A DNA stretch of 64,000 nucleotides from Chamaelirium japonicum (lineage: Eukaryota; Streptophyta; Magnoliopsida; Liliales; Melanthiaceae). The stretch's first letter is position 1. Every line of letters begins with the position of its first letter. Shown one piece after another: positions 9,979 to 23,700 of this stretch. The stretch lies in contig CANTAL010000142.1 of NCBI GenBank assembly GCA_947650365.1, positions 635,001 to 699,000 on the forward strand, in the 5' to 3' direction. The notes below the pieces were generated by a model that had not been told where the DNA came from, searched no databases, and was given only the letters and a program-made list of their open reading frames with translations. Position numbers and translations under genes: made by a program.

Positions 9979-11929
9979 TGTTGTAGCTCGTATGTCCTGA
10001 GCGTGGATTTTCTGTATTAACATTAATAAAGATGACTTTGCTTATTGCTTTAATTAGAATACTACTTTGGTATATGTTAATACACATATAATAAAGGACC
10101 CTAGGGAACACAGTAGGCCACTGAGGCGCATGGTGGATCCATGCTTGGGAGACCCAGTGGACCAGTTGTGTGTAAACCTAGAACTAGTTCACAGCTTAGG
10201 TGATACCGGTCGCTTCACCGAGAACAAGTTGTTGGCAGGTAGAGGATGTGGTGAAGTCTCCACCACGGGAACATGTGATTCCCATTCACCTGACCAAGCA
10301 CGATGATTGTATTGAATTGGAACCAAGATAGTGCACAGTTCAGTGATTCAGATACTGGTGCATAAACCATCTTACTACTATAGATAATATGTCCTTAACC
10401 CTGAGGGACCATGTACACTAGGCCAACCAGTTGTGTGGTTCTTTGATGTGCCAACGTGTGCGGACCTTCCATAGTCCAATACCACGGTACGTTGGGTTAC
10501 ACGACTGATGTTTGAGTGACATATAATCCCTATAGGTTATTCGACGTCCAGTGTTGGATGGGTGCGTTTTGATGAGTCAATTTATCCACACAGTTAACCC
10601 AGGCCTGGTGGTTATTAGTATGACTGACTATGTTCCGGATGCCAGGCATAGCACCAGAAGGTGTGTGATGTTATAGATGACAAGTCATCAATTCCTAGTC
10701 ATATGATCGATCGGGATCTGACGGTGCTCCCCACCGCCCGAGTCGTATCATGGCACCAGTAATAGGAGGGACTAAGGATTATCAGAGTATAGTAGAGAAC
10801 AGGGTTACACGGGAGTAACATAAGTTTAGGATCACTAGAGTTCAACTCACGTCGCCCTCTGGGTGGCTACGCGGGTTAATCGGATTAGGGCTGATTAACG
10901 AAACTTTCGGTGTGTCACCGGAACAGTTAATCAGGGATTCGATTGGAGCTAGAGATCCCGAACCCTGAAGGTTTCACCTTGTCGTTGCATATAGGAATTG
11001 TTCTCCGACCTGGTTGGATACGTTGGATGCGAAGTAGCGCGATGGAATGCAAGCCCGGAGCCTTAGAACCTAATTCACATGTGTTAGGGGTCATAGGGGT
11101 ATTTTGGTAAATATTGAAATATAGCTCAGAACATATTGAATATGGATCTTAGAATGAGCGGAATAATTCCAGGAGCTCATAGGCACTAACGGAACTCAAT
11201 TCTGAGTAGCGCACCTCACTCAATCTCTCTTTCAATTTTTTACTTTTCGTGAAGGGCGTTTTCATCCAGGCTTTACAATAGATACTTGGAAACCCTGAAA
11301 ACTGGCCCCCCTCATCCCTATCCATCTAGGGCCGGCCCTAGCTTGCTTGTAGCACTAGGAAGCCGACCCTATAAGAGGAATAGAGAGGGAGGGGCCGGCC
11401 CTAGCTTTCCCCCTCTCCAAAAACCCGACCCCCTCTCCCTCTCTCCCTCTCTGAGGTTTCGGCCAATGAAGAAAGAGGAAGAAGAAGGAAGAAGAAGGAG
11501 GAAGGAAGGAGAAGGAAGAAGAGAGAAAGAGAAGGAGAAGATCTCGCGGCTAGCCATCATCTTCGCAACGAATTCCTCCATCGGCTCGTAGTCCTTGCAC
11601 TCAGAGGTAGGACTTCGAGGATTCCTCAATTCACAAAGGACAAGGTGCTATCCGACAGCTTCCCTTGCGATTCACTTGTGGCTCATCATCGTTCCGTTCT
11701 CTCCAGATCATAGATCCATAAGGTATGATGATTCTAAACACTTAACTAGATACATGCATGTCTTCCGTAGATCGTAGTATGCCCCTAGGGTGTCCGCACA
11801 TATGCTAATATCATAGATTTGCATGTAGATTATTTTGTAGAATTAATTGTAATGAAACATACACTGTATGATCTTCGGATCTATCTTTTGCTTCCGCTGT
11901 GACTCTGATAAGCGGATCCAATTCCAACA
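9979..11929. mobile_element. Solo LTR in left arm of element E
   Basis: A TG...CA sequence (TGTTGTAGCTC to ATTCCAACA) of 1951 bp interrupts the arm of element E. Flanks are CCGGC and CCGGT. The intact mirror arm reads CCGGT at the same place, so the duplication was CCGGT with one later change. There is no coding region and no second LTR, as expected after LTR-LTR recombination. It contains a GA-rich tract at 11466-11540. Confidence 0.75.
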
Positions 11930-12122
11930 CCGGTAACCCCCCCACCTCCGACAGCCACCCCATCCCCCTCCGGCGACCCCAACCCCCCGGCAGCTCCGAC
12001 AGCACTCTCTGGCAGACCCCCGACCTCTTGGCGCCGATCGCAGCACCGACAGATCCGCCGGGGTGGACGGGGGGCTGCCTGAGGGGGACGTGGTGGCTGT
12101 CGGAGGGCGTCGGGGGGGACGG

Positions 12123-15100
12123 TGTAATAACCGGTACTTTTAAGTTCACTTTTGCTAAGGGCACCCTACGGTGTTTTTAAGAAATTTTTTATTATTGTTG
12201 ATAGAGTAAATGAATATCAATCTTTACTGTGTGTTGCTTTGATTTAGTGATGCTTATGCTATGTGATGGTGGTTAGACTGTGTTGTAACGGACAGTGGGT
12301 CCCGGGTTCGGATCGCGAGCTGATAAGAACAATGTTGGTTGTTGTGGTGGTTCTATGTATACGTTTGTATCAGTATGCAAACGTATAATTTAAATAATAT
12401 AATGGTATATCTGAGAATAATTGCAAGTTAGTTGAACTTGTCGAGGCTCGCAGTGCCGGCCCGACGTGGTGCGACTCGGGTTTGAGTCTCCCAAGTGGAT
12501 TGGCTTAGGGTGTGAGATCATTGCAATTGTAGTATTTTCTTTATTTTACGAATGTTGGTAGTGGATCAGATTGTGTGGTCATTAGGATGAAGATGGTGCA
12601 TATTTGGACCTTAGATCATCTCTCCTTTGATTTTCCAAATCAAATCCTTTGGGTTCTGATCCCCCGCCTACAATCCCATAGCCATCATGTCAACGTCACC
12701 CTTATGATCTTAACTATGTAATTATATAGGATATCTCCAAAACCCCCAACAAACCTGATCTTAAGGATTAGATCAGTTACTATTCAAATCCCAAACTAGA
12801 TATTAAATTTGATCTAAATCCTTTCAATTAATTCCCTTAAATCAAGGCCATCCGATTGAATCGGATTACACTTTATCCCTCCATGTCCTTGATGTCAATC
12901 TCTTCACAACCATCGTCAAATCCCCCAACTCAAAAACAATTCAGCCAACCTCTTCAACCTTCAATCTGCTGTTGTGTTTGAAAATCACTACCACATATCC
13001 CATCTGGCCCCTCTCTTCCTTGTATAAAGAGACCCCCATCCTTTCCCCCTCAATTAAAAAAATTGAAGCCCTCTCATCTCACCTCTCTGTCTCTCTCTTT
13101 CTCTTGGTGGTAGTGCCGCATGAGGCTGGCCAGAGCAAGGAGGGAGGGTGCCGGAGCAAGAAGAGGAGTTGTCGTTGGCGGAGAGGAGCCCAACCAGGTC
13201 AGCCCGCCTCTCTTCTCCTCCCCCTCTTTTCCTTTTTCTTGTGTATAGAGATGGTGGCTGATGCCCCCTCTTGCCCTTTCCCTTTGATGCGGCCACGACT
13301 GGCGACCATGTGGCCACCGGCTGTGCAGCGGACAAGCCCTGACCACCAACCCCGTCCCCTCGGATGGGTCCGACCGTGCAAACCCCAAACCCGATCCATG
13401 CTGCCTTTTTACCCTCTTGTTGGCGACTAACCTGGGCCCAGGATAGCCCATGCTCCTCCCCTTTTCCCTGCTGTCCTTACATGCTATGAAAGCACCCAAT
13501 TACCCCATGTTTTGTTACTTTACAGTAGTACAAATTAGCTCATTAAGGAGCCCTTTTGTGCTCTCTTAATTGCGGTTTATTTTAACTAACTGTGAGATCC
13601 AAGGCAACCATTATTGTTGGTTTCAGTAGAAATCAGCCTCCCAAAGGCGATGCCAAATTTCCCATCGACCATATCGGTTCCCATTACAATAGTTGGCGTC
13701 TGATGGTGCCTAAATCACTCGATTCGGACCAGCTTTGGCCTCCAAACTTCTCATTGTTGTCCCCGCTTTGTGGTGTGCAAAGCTGTCACATTATTGTGCA
13801 TGGTAGTGCGCCGCCGATTAGTACATGCTCTAACTTTTCGATCGGGATCAGTTCGGGCAAGGCATAGAAATGGTCACCAACCCGATTTTAGATCAGGTAA
13901 TGTTCACAAAATTGGAATATATCGTGTCTCGTATCTACCCTGCCCGAAGTCATCTCGAGCGATTGATGAACCAAACCTCCAACCTTTCCTAGACCTCCTC
14001 TTAGATAGTTTTAAAATTTCAAATAGTAATTTATGGAAATATGAAAATGTGGAACTTGTCAGGCATTGACCGTGACGATCCCGTTGGAGGCGGGGTAGAG
14101 GGCAACCAGCAGGAATAGCGAATTGGCTAATCAGAACTATACACATACATCTCACAGGCAAGTATTCACTTGCTCTTAGGTTATTTTCAACTTATGTTTT
14201 CATACCCATAGTTTATGATTTTTATAAATGACTTCTCGTATATTGTACAACATAATCATAAGCCTCATGAGGATTAATTTTAGACTATGGTGGCATGTTG
14301 GGTATGATATTAGTAAATTAGAATGGTATGGTGTAGTTCTTAATGCTGTTGAGTAACGCCTATGTTAAGACTGTGCTTGCTAGATGATTGAAAATGACTA
14401 TTGTACTTCTACTACATGTGATTTATGCTATTGGAATCCATTACAATGTGCCTCTACACATATTATGATTAGAAAGAGTGTAATATTTGCTGGAAGTTAA
14501 AGAATCAGTAGCATAATGAGAGTTCATAAATATTTCTTATTTGGGTCTCATAGAATATTTCTTATTAGCTACATTATTGCCCCCTTTATTTTTATCATCT
14601 AAAATCTTGTTTTTGTAACGACACCCTTGCACACACTCACCCCCTTAGAGTGGGGGTTTACTTGCCAGTCAGTGGTTTGGACTGACCCCGTTTGGGGCGC
14701 TACTCTTTCCATGAGTAGACTTTCTTGCAGAGTGGTACCAGAGCTGGAGTACAGGTGGCAGCTGTGGAGTATATAGTGGCAGTGGCGGAGTTAGTAGCTG
14801 TAGTTTCCTTTTTGTATTAGTCCTTTTTAGATCTCGTGTTGTATTTATTGGGATTGTATCTTGGACATCAAAATAAGATTATCAGTTGATTTAGTTTAGC
14901 TTGTAGTATTGTTAGTGTAGCTTGTGATTGTAGTGATCCAGCTGTAAAGGTTTTTAGGGTTGGCCTCACCTCAAGGCCCAAGCCTAGGGTAGATCACCCG
15001 AAAATGTAATGAGATATAGATGGCCTGATAGGTTAACCTTGTAGATTGGATTACCAGACTAGCATACTCGAGTGGTAGGGAGTGAGTGAGACTACTTGGC

Positions 15101-15253
15101 TCGCCGTCAGAAGCTTGAGCGTCATGCTTCCTTAGAAGGAAATCTATCCTTGAGATTCCCAACTTGGTGTAGTTGTTCTACCATACCCTAACCCTTCACC
15201 CCATTCTATCCTCACACCTCAGAGATCGGTCTTCAGATTTCTGGGGCGTGACA
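12123..15253 (-). mobile_element. Large solo LTR (3.1 kb), probably Gypsy
   Basis: Perfect 5-bp target duplication GACGG at 12118-12122 and 15254-15258. Read on the minus strand it starts TGTCACGCCCCAGAAAT and ends CCGGTTATTACA. These ends are typical of long Gypsy (Del/Tekay-like) LTRs. No pol domains occur inside. A TGGTACCAGAGCT motif near 14732 resembles a tRNA-Met primer site but lies inside the LTR. TATA-like TGTATAAAGAGAC near 13021 is on the plus strand. Confidence 0.75.
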
Positions 15254-15481
15254 GACGGGATGGCCGACGGTGGTCGGAGGGTTACCGGAGGAGGACGCGG
15301 TGCTGCCGGAGGGGGTCGGGGGTCGCCGGAGGGGGTCGGGTCGGTGAGGGGGCAAGAGATCGAGGAGGGGGCTGAGATCGGGGAGGGGTTTGAGTGCATT
15401 TTTTTTTTAAAATGGACGGTCTGTGATCTTAATTGGAGGGCTGTTAGCTGACAGCCCAAATAAGCAAATGGCCATGATGGG

Positions 15482-15836
15482 GTGACACTGTTTTTGAACT
15501 CAAATTTTTACACTGATTTTTAAATCATTAGATAGAGGTCTCAAAATTTGTTGGTTTTTTGTGAGCATAATCACCTTGTCTTAGATAGCACATAAACAAA
15601 AAATCAGCACATTCTAAAGGCACTGAGTACATCAAATCTAAAAGTTTTTATCGATCGTCCATTTATATCGTTTATTTGAAGAGCACATTTAATAAGTCTA
15701 GACTTTAGAATGTGCTGATTTTGACAATGTGATTATTCTCACAAAAAAGCAACAACATATGACCTCTATCTAATGATTTGAAAATAGGTGTAAAAAAACC
15801 GTGTGCAAAAATAGTGTTCTTTGAACACGACCCTAT
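15482..15836. mobile_element. Palindromic element F
   Basis: AAATCATTAGATAGAGGTC near 15522 is mirrored by GACCTCTATCTAATGATTT near 15761. Inner hairpins carry AAATCAGCACATTCTAAA and its mirror. The shared central motif appears as the reverse complement near 15649 (TTATCGATCGTCCATTTAT). It is non-coding. Confidence 0.75.
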
Positions 15837-15919
15837 AGCTCATTCGATGCACGTGGCAGATGCATCCGATGCACAAGACAGGTGCATCGAAAGGCTGCGG
15901 ATCGCACCTAAGCATTCCT
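15837..15919. repeat. Small GATGCA-rich inverted repeat
   Basis: TTCGATGCAC near 15844 is mirrored by GTGCATCGAA near 15882, with GATGCA words between. It abuts a CT run. It may be a reduced relative of palindromes D1/D2. Confidence 0.5.

Positions 15920-16402
<483 letters not shown>

Positions 16403-16468
<66 letters not shown>
16403..16468. repeat. (TA)n(GA)n compound microsatellite
   Basis: TA distal, GA proximal to palindrome D2. Confidence 0.95.
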
Positions 16469-16611
16469 AATGCTTGAATGCGGCATGCGGTGCGTGCGGC
16501 ATCACACCGCAGCCGTGTGATGCACGCGCTGCGTGCATGCGATGCACGCAGCAGTGCATCACACGGCTGCGGTGCGATGCCGCACGCACCGCATGCCGCA
16601 GCATAGCATGC

Positions 16612-16614
<3 letters not shown>
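16469..16614. mobile_element. GC-rich palindrome D2
   Basis: A near-perfect palindrome: GCGGCATGCGGTGCGTGCGG is mirrored by CCGCACGCACCGCATGCCGC. Related to D1. Confidence 0.85.

Positions 16615-16708
<94 letters not shown>
16615..16708. repeat. (TA)n(GA)n compound microsatellite
   Basis: Long TA run then GA, GA proximal to the next element. Confidence 0.95.
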
Positions 16709-16709
<1 letters not shown>

Positions 16710-17089
16710 GATACGGGGTATAGGCTGGCGGCCTATTTCGACGAAATGGGCAGCCGCCCATTTGACACTCTTAGGAGTTTTAGAATGTGCTGATTTTTTG
16801 TGAGCATACGCACCTTACCTTAGATAGCACACCCACAAAAAATTAGCACATTCTAAAACTTTTAGAGACATCAAATGTTACATTTCAGATTAACGGTTAC
16901 AACGAACGTTCGATAAAACTTTTAACATTTGAAGCCCCTAGGTGTCTTAGAATGTGCTGATTTTTTGTGGGTGTTCTATCTACGATAAGGTACTTATGCT
17001 CACAAAAAATCAGCACATTCTAAAACTCCTAAGGGCTTCAAATACATGGCTGCCCATTTCGTCAAAATGGGCTGGCAGCTCATTTCCCG

Positions 17090-17092
<3 letters not shown>
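16709..17092. mobile_element. Palindromic element E2
   Basis: ATTTCGACGAAATGGGCAGC near 16734 is mirrored by GCTGCCCATTTCGTCAAAAT near 17049. The first bases (GATACGGGGTAT) resemble the left end of element E. The inner unit TTTTAGAATGTGCTGATTTT occurs as inverted pairs on both sides of the central motif CGAACGTTCGATAAA near 16904. It is non-coding. Confidence 0.8.

Positions 17093-17170
<78 letters not shown>
17093..17170. repeat. (CT)n(TA)n compound microsatellite
   Basis: CT proximal to E2, TA distal. This mirrors the TA-GA order on its left side. Confidence 0.95.
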
Positions 17171-18200
<1,030 letters not shown>

Positions 18201-18780
18201 CTAATCAACTAGTTTTTGCTCTAACACAATATCTACTGGTCTCACTCACCATCCATAGACTAAGTCCAGGGATAGGAGTCTTGTGACAATCCGCTAAATT
18301 TTTGCGAACGTGCATTCGATGACGAATCCTTCGTCAACATGCAATTTTGAGTGCTATGACCTCATGCATGGATCCATCATGATCCGCATGCAAGAGTTTA
18401 CAAATATCCATTGAAACTATAACTTGGTGTCGTCTTACCTTGCACATCGACATGTGCTTTCCCCCAAACTAGTGCACAAGACATGACTACATCCATTGCA
18501 CCACGGATAGGGTTGAGTGACCTATTATATTCCCCTAATGATACGAGGCATAGCCCTTCGTACACAAAATTAAAATAACAACCGATCTGATTGCTAATTT
18601 GCATAGCACATCAACGCATGTCTCGTTCAAGATTCCTAACTAAGCATGCAATATTCTACAACTAAACAATAAATATTAATTAAAATAATACATGCAGTAC
18701 GACTAATCTATTGGAGTTACAAATCAAAAGTTGCTCCGCTTCAAGCCAGGTTACGGTGTGAATACACAGAAAGAGGAAAT
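18201..18780. other. No gene recognised
   Basis: AT-moderate sequence with no ORF above 70 aa that resembles a domain. Possibly old LTR or transposon remnant. Confidence 0.5.
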
Positions 18781-18788
18781 ATGTAACT

Positions 18789-19250
18789 TAGGGGTGGCAA
18801 TGGGTCGGGCCGGGTCGGGTTGAGACATAGGTATAAGGGCAAAACACCCAACCCGAACCGTTTAATAAACGGGTCAAAAACTTAAACCCAAACCCGACCC
18901 GCCTAATAAACGGGTTGACCCGACCCGTTAAACCCGTTTACTAAATAGGTCGGGTCGGGTTGGCTCAGGTTGGGTCAACATAACCCTTGAAAACCTGTCG
19001 GGTTGGGTCAAGATGGGTCGGGTTGGGTCAGGTTGGGTCGGGTTGGTTAGGGTCGGGTCGGGTTGACACAACCCATTTGGTAAACGGGTCAAGTCGGGTC
19101 AATCCGGTTATAAGTACAAACCCGACCCCGACCCATTAAATAAACGGATCAATCGGGTCAACCCGTTTATGACCTGAAACCATTTAGGCCAAACCCAAAA
19201 CCGCTAACTTCGGGTCGGGTTAGCGGTCGGGTCAAGGATTGCCACCCCTA
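18789..19250. mobile_element. hAT-type MITE, GGGTC-rich family A
   Basis: Ends TAGGGGTGGCAAT and ATTGCCACCCCTA. Flanking 8-mers ATGTAACT and AAATAACT are a probable decayed 8-bp target duplication. The body is GGGTCGGGT / ACCCGACCC repeats plus AAACGGGTC words, which make it strongly self-complementary. The 8-bp duplication and termini indicate a non-autonomous hAT element. Confidence 0.8.
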
Positions 19251-19488
19251 AAATAACTAATTCTACGGTGAAGGTGGGGTCTAATAGTGTATGTGATTCG
19301 GGTCCTCAGAGCTCTAGTAGGTCAAGCTCAAATGCAGAATAAACCATGGTGGCTGTGTAGGAACTAGAAAAACGAGTGATGGCTCCAGTTTCACTGCAAT
19401 TCGATGTCAAACGGAAGAGTTAATCAATGCTAAACCACGAACAATGGCTCAACCAGGTCCATGGTGAAAAAAACCCATTCTGGAAAGT
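19251..19488. other. No gene recognised
   Basis: Spacer between two hAT MITEs. Words such as GGTC(C/T)ATGGTGA and AACCACGAA recur after 19965, so the flanks may be one older repeat. Confidence 0.4.
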
Positions 19489-19496
19489 GTTTCAAG

Positions 19497-19956
19497 TAGG
19501 GGTGGCAATGTGTCGTGTTGGGTCGGGTTCGTGTCGTGTCTAGTTTCGGATCGTGTCCCAAACCCCTAGACCCGGACCCGATCTGTTTAACTAATCGTGT
19601 CTAGATCCTAAACCCGTACCCGACCCATTTATAAACAGATAGACCCGATAAGACCCGTTTACCACATGGGTTTATCCAGTTGACCTGATCCGACCTAATC
19701 CGAGTCGACCCGACCTAACCCGATAGACCCGCTGATACTCTATATTACAGTATCGGATTGCGGGTAGACCCCACCCGGTCCGACCCGACAAGATCCGTTG
19801 AATTTTAAACGGGTCTTCCCGGGTCTACCGTGCCCAGCCCCTTAACCCGGACCTGACCCGTTTATTAAACGGGTCTATCGTGTCGAACCGTTTAGCCCTG
19901 ACCCAGACCCGCTAACTTTCTGTCGGGTCGTGTTGGGTCCGAAATTGTCAGCCCTA
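19497..19956. mobile_element. hAT-type MITE, GGGTC-rich family B, perfect 8-bp TSD
   Basis: Termini TAGGGGTGGCAAT and ATTGTCAGCCCTA. Target duplication GTTTCAAG at 19489-19496 and 19957-19964 is perfect. The centre has CAGTATCGGATTGCGGGTAG. It is non-coding. Confidence 0.92.
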
Positions 19957-19964
19957 GTTTCAAG

Positions 19965-20399
19965 TCTTGGGACTGGTTCCATCTGGTCATGCTCGGAAGT
20001 AGCTTTTCGATATGTCATCAGTTTCAGTGACAATCGAAGACCGGACGGAGAAACTATGGTCGAACCACGAAAACTGACTAAACCGGGTCTATGGTGAGGA
20101 CACTAGGGTAAACATGGATTCTACAAGTCCACCCTATGGTCAAAATGTAGGTCCCAAGATAAGATGGCCAATGCTGTTGGTTTCACAGAAATCCGACTCC
20201 GAATGCCCAAGTTATGGCCGAACCAAAATCGTGTTGTATAGTGTTTTGGTTCAAGTGAACAAGACCAGTTCACTGTGCATTACATAGTTGGGTTGGGTCT
20301 GATATGCGACTTGGGTTGGGTTGGACCGTATGGTCACTTGAGTGATTTGCTAAGCGCACTCCAGAAAACCTCTTATACAATTACTACGTATCACCCAAT
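19965..20399. other. No gene recognised
   Basis: No supported coding sequence. Contains words shared with 19260-19480. Confidence 0.4.
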
Positions 20400-20634
20400 T
20401 TTCAATATATAATAAAAGAAAATTTTATTACCAAATGACCTTGGTACAAACCAGTAAATAATGGGCATGTCCTTGTCTTTATCCAATATCCACAGTTCTA
20501 TAGAAACAACGCATGGTTCTACGAAACTCTGGGCGAAGGGAGCTAGACCCAGAGTTGGGGCTGCACGTGCTAAGGGGGGTCCGGCTAAGGTTGGCCACAC
20601 GGATGTGGAGCTCATTCATTTGGGGGGTGATGGA
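20400..20634 (-). pseudogene. Older Copia gag fragment, part 2 (downstream of insertion)
   Basis: Read on the minus strand from 20634 this continues the gag at 25938-26355 once the inserted element is removed. The join gives KPITPQMNEL in frame. Similarity fades by about 20560, so the fragment is truncated or very diverged. Confidence 0.55.
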
Positions 20635-20773
20635 TGTTAGGAGATGACTGCTAGGGTTTGGAGAGAATAGAATAATTCTCATTGAGGGACTGAAGCCCAA
20701 TATATAAGTACATGTATACACATAGAACCCGACCCGACTGTACATAGAACCCGACCCGGTATATACATTAACA
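20635..20773 (-). repeat. Copia-1 3' LTR
   Basis: 139 bp, paired with 25799-25937. Confidence 0.95.
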
Positions 20774-20786
20774 CTCCCCCTCAAAC

Positions 20787-23700
20787 TCACGGTGGATCAT
20801 GTACCGAGAGTTTGCTTATAAAATGACGAAATCTAGCAATCGTCAGGGGCTTTGTGAGAAAATCAGCAGTCTGCTCCGTCGAGGGAATGAACGGCAATGA
20901 GATGATGTTTGCAAGAAACTCCTGCCAAACATAATTACAGTCGACCTCGATGTGTTTGGTCCGCTCATGAAAAACCGGGTTGCTAGCAATTTGAATGACA
21001 CTCCGGTTGTCACATAACAGAGGTGTAGCCCTAGAAATCCTGACTCCCAAGTCGAGTAGAAGATGTCGAAGTCAGACAATCTTTGCAGTGGTGGAAGCCA
21101 TAGCTTGGTATTCAGCTTCGGTGCTGGAGCGTGCAACAGACTCATGTTTCTTGCTGCGCCAAGAAATGAGAGAATCACCAAGGAACACGCAATAGCCAGT
21201 AGTAGATCGACGAGTAGCAACATCTCCAGCCCAATCGGCATCGGAGTAAGCACGCAGAACCAGTGGAATGTGGAGGGAAACAACAGCGATCGAGTGACAG
21301 TGCCACGGAGATACCGAATAATCCGAAGGACTACTGCATAGTGAACCGAGCGAGGAGACTGAACGAACTGATTGACAATACCAACGGCATGGGCAATGTC
21401 AGGCCTAGTCATGGTGAGATAAACGAGCATCCCAACCAGCCGCTGATAACGAGAGATATCCTGGAGAGGCTCACCATCTATAGAGAGGAGCTTCAAATTA
21501 AGCTTCATAGGCGTGTCAGCAGTACGAGAATCAGTAAGAGCAACCTCGGCAAAAATATCGGAGATGTACTTCTGCTGGGAGATCAATAATCCTTGAGCTG
21601 ACCGGGCAATCTCAAGGCCAAGAAAGTACCGGAGAGGGCCGAGATCCTTCATCTCAAACTGGCTCTGAAGGTGACGCTGAAGGAAAACTATGGTAGCACT
21701 GTCATCCCCGGTGATAATCATATCATCCACATACAAAAATGACACAGCAATACCCTAACTGGAGGAGCAGGTGAACAAAGCGTAGTCAGAGTATCTCTCA
21801 ACAAACCCAGCTGCCAAAACTGTATTGCGGAATCGCTCAAACCATGTCCGAGGTGCTTGTTTGAGCCCGTAGATAGCACGGCGTAAACGACAAACGAACC
21901 CTGAAGGAACTGAAATGCCCGGAGGAGGAGCCATGTATACTTCTTCAGAGAGGCCACCGTGGAGGAACGCATTGGTGACATCCATCTGATGGAGAGGCCA
22001 CCCTCGAGCAGCTACCACAGCTAAGAGGGTGCGCACAATAGTCATCCGAGCAACTGGAGCAAACGTCTTCTCGTAGTCAATCCCATACTCCTAAGAGAAG
22101 CCACGAGCAACAATGCGGGCCTTGTGCCGTTCAATGGATCCGTCAGGTCGAGTCTTGACCTTGAATATTCACTTGCAGCTAACAGGCACCACGCCTGAGG
22201 GACAAGGCACCAAATCCCATGTCTGGATCCGCTGAAAAGCCTCAAGCTCAACTGACATAGCCTGCCGCCACTCTGGATGTAAAGCTACCTCACGGTACGA
22301 TTGGGGCTCCCGATGGGTGTGAAGAGCAGTAAGAAAAGCCTAATAAGATGGTGAATAGGAGATAACGGCAGAGTAGCCAGAGGAATCAGGAGAGTCAGAG
22401 GTAAAGGCAGAGTAGCCAAACTTATCCAGAGAGTAGTCATATCTATCAGGGGGGTGATGTTCACGCGCCGGGTAGTACCGAACAAGAGCAGGATCCATGA
22501 CTAGTGAGGAGAGAGCAGCAGTATCAGGCGAAGGAGTACCAATGTGAACCGACTTTGGAGGAGGAGCTGCAGACCAACGAACATAGACACGAGTAACAGG
22601 TGGTGATGGAGGTGGTGAGGGAGACGTGGGAGGGAAGGGTGGAGGTGCTGAGGATGGAGGTGGAGGTGGAGGTACTGAGGGTGGGGGAGATCCAACTGGA
22701 GAGGACACAACCAACGGTGCAGGAGTAGGATACAGAGGTAAAACAGGGATGGTTAGAGGTAGTGAAGGCGGGGAGGATAACGTAGGGGATAAGGGAAGAT
22801 CCCGGGACTCGGTGAAAAAGGACGGGACGTCTTCGACAAAAGAAACGTGTCGAGAGACACGGATCCGGCGAGCCATGGGATCGTAGCACCGATAGCCCTT
22901 GTGCTCCCGATTGAGTCCCAGATGAACGCACCGAACAGACCTAGCAGAGAGTTTGGTGCGCTCATGGAGAGGGAGGAGAATGAAACACGTACACCCAAAG
23001 GTGCAAAGTAGGGAGTAATCAGGAGATGTGGAGTAAAGCCGCTCGTACGGGGTAATGCTAGAAATGATGGAGGACAGAGTGATGTTGATGAGGTGAACGG
23101 TGGTCAGAACAGCCTCGGCTTAGAAGGAATGTGGAACAGAAGCAGACAGAAGGAGAGCTTGCGCTGTCTCAAGGACATGACGATGTTTGTGCTCGGCGAC
23201 TCCGTTCTATTCATGGGTATGTGGGCATGACTGTTGGTGATGAGTGCCGTGAGTTTGAAGAATCTCACGCATCTCGGAGGATAGATATTCCTGGGCACAG
23301 TCAGACCGAAACGTCTTAATGCACTGACCAAACTGGGTGTGAAGCATAGTAGTGAAGGTTTGGTAAATATGAGGAATCTCGGAGCGGCGACGCATAAGAT
23401 AAACCCAAGTGCAACAGGAGTAATCGTCGATGAAACTGACATAATATAAAAAACCAATAAAAGAAGCAACGAGAGCAGGGCCCCAAATGTCCGAATGCAC
23501 TAAATCAAAAGGAGCAACAGATTTGGAAGCACTGGCCGAAAATGGTATAGCTAGATGCTTTGCCAATCTGCAGCTCGTACAGACAGAGAGGGGAGAGAAG
23601 GACACACGACCCAAAATGCCCGAACGGAAAATGCTTTTGAGTCGGTCACTGGACAAGTGACCTAACCTTCTATGCCACAAGTCGGCATCAGGGGTGACTA

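Noticed and set aside
12972..13499. 152-aa plus-strand and 141-aa minus-strand ORFs near a TATA-like motif as a host gene
   Set aside because: They overlap each other, are low complexity and lie within the solo LTR. No domain.
14732..14745. Primer-binding site marking an LTR end at 14730
   Set aside because: TGGTACCAGAGCT looks like a tRNA-Met site, but the perfect GACGG duplication and TG/CA ends put the LTR borders at 12123 and 15253, so this motif is internal.
18789..19250. GGGTCGGGT tracts as interstitial telomere
   Set aside because: Not TTTAGGG, and the tract is bounded by hAT termini, so it belongs to a MITE.
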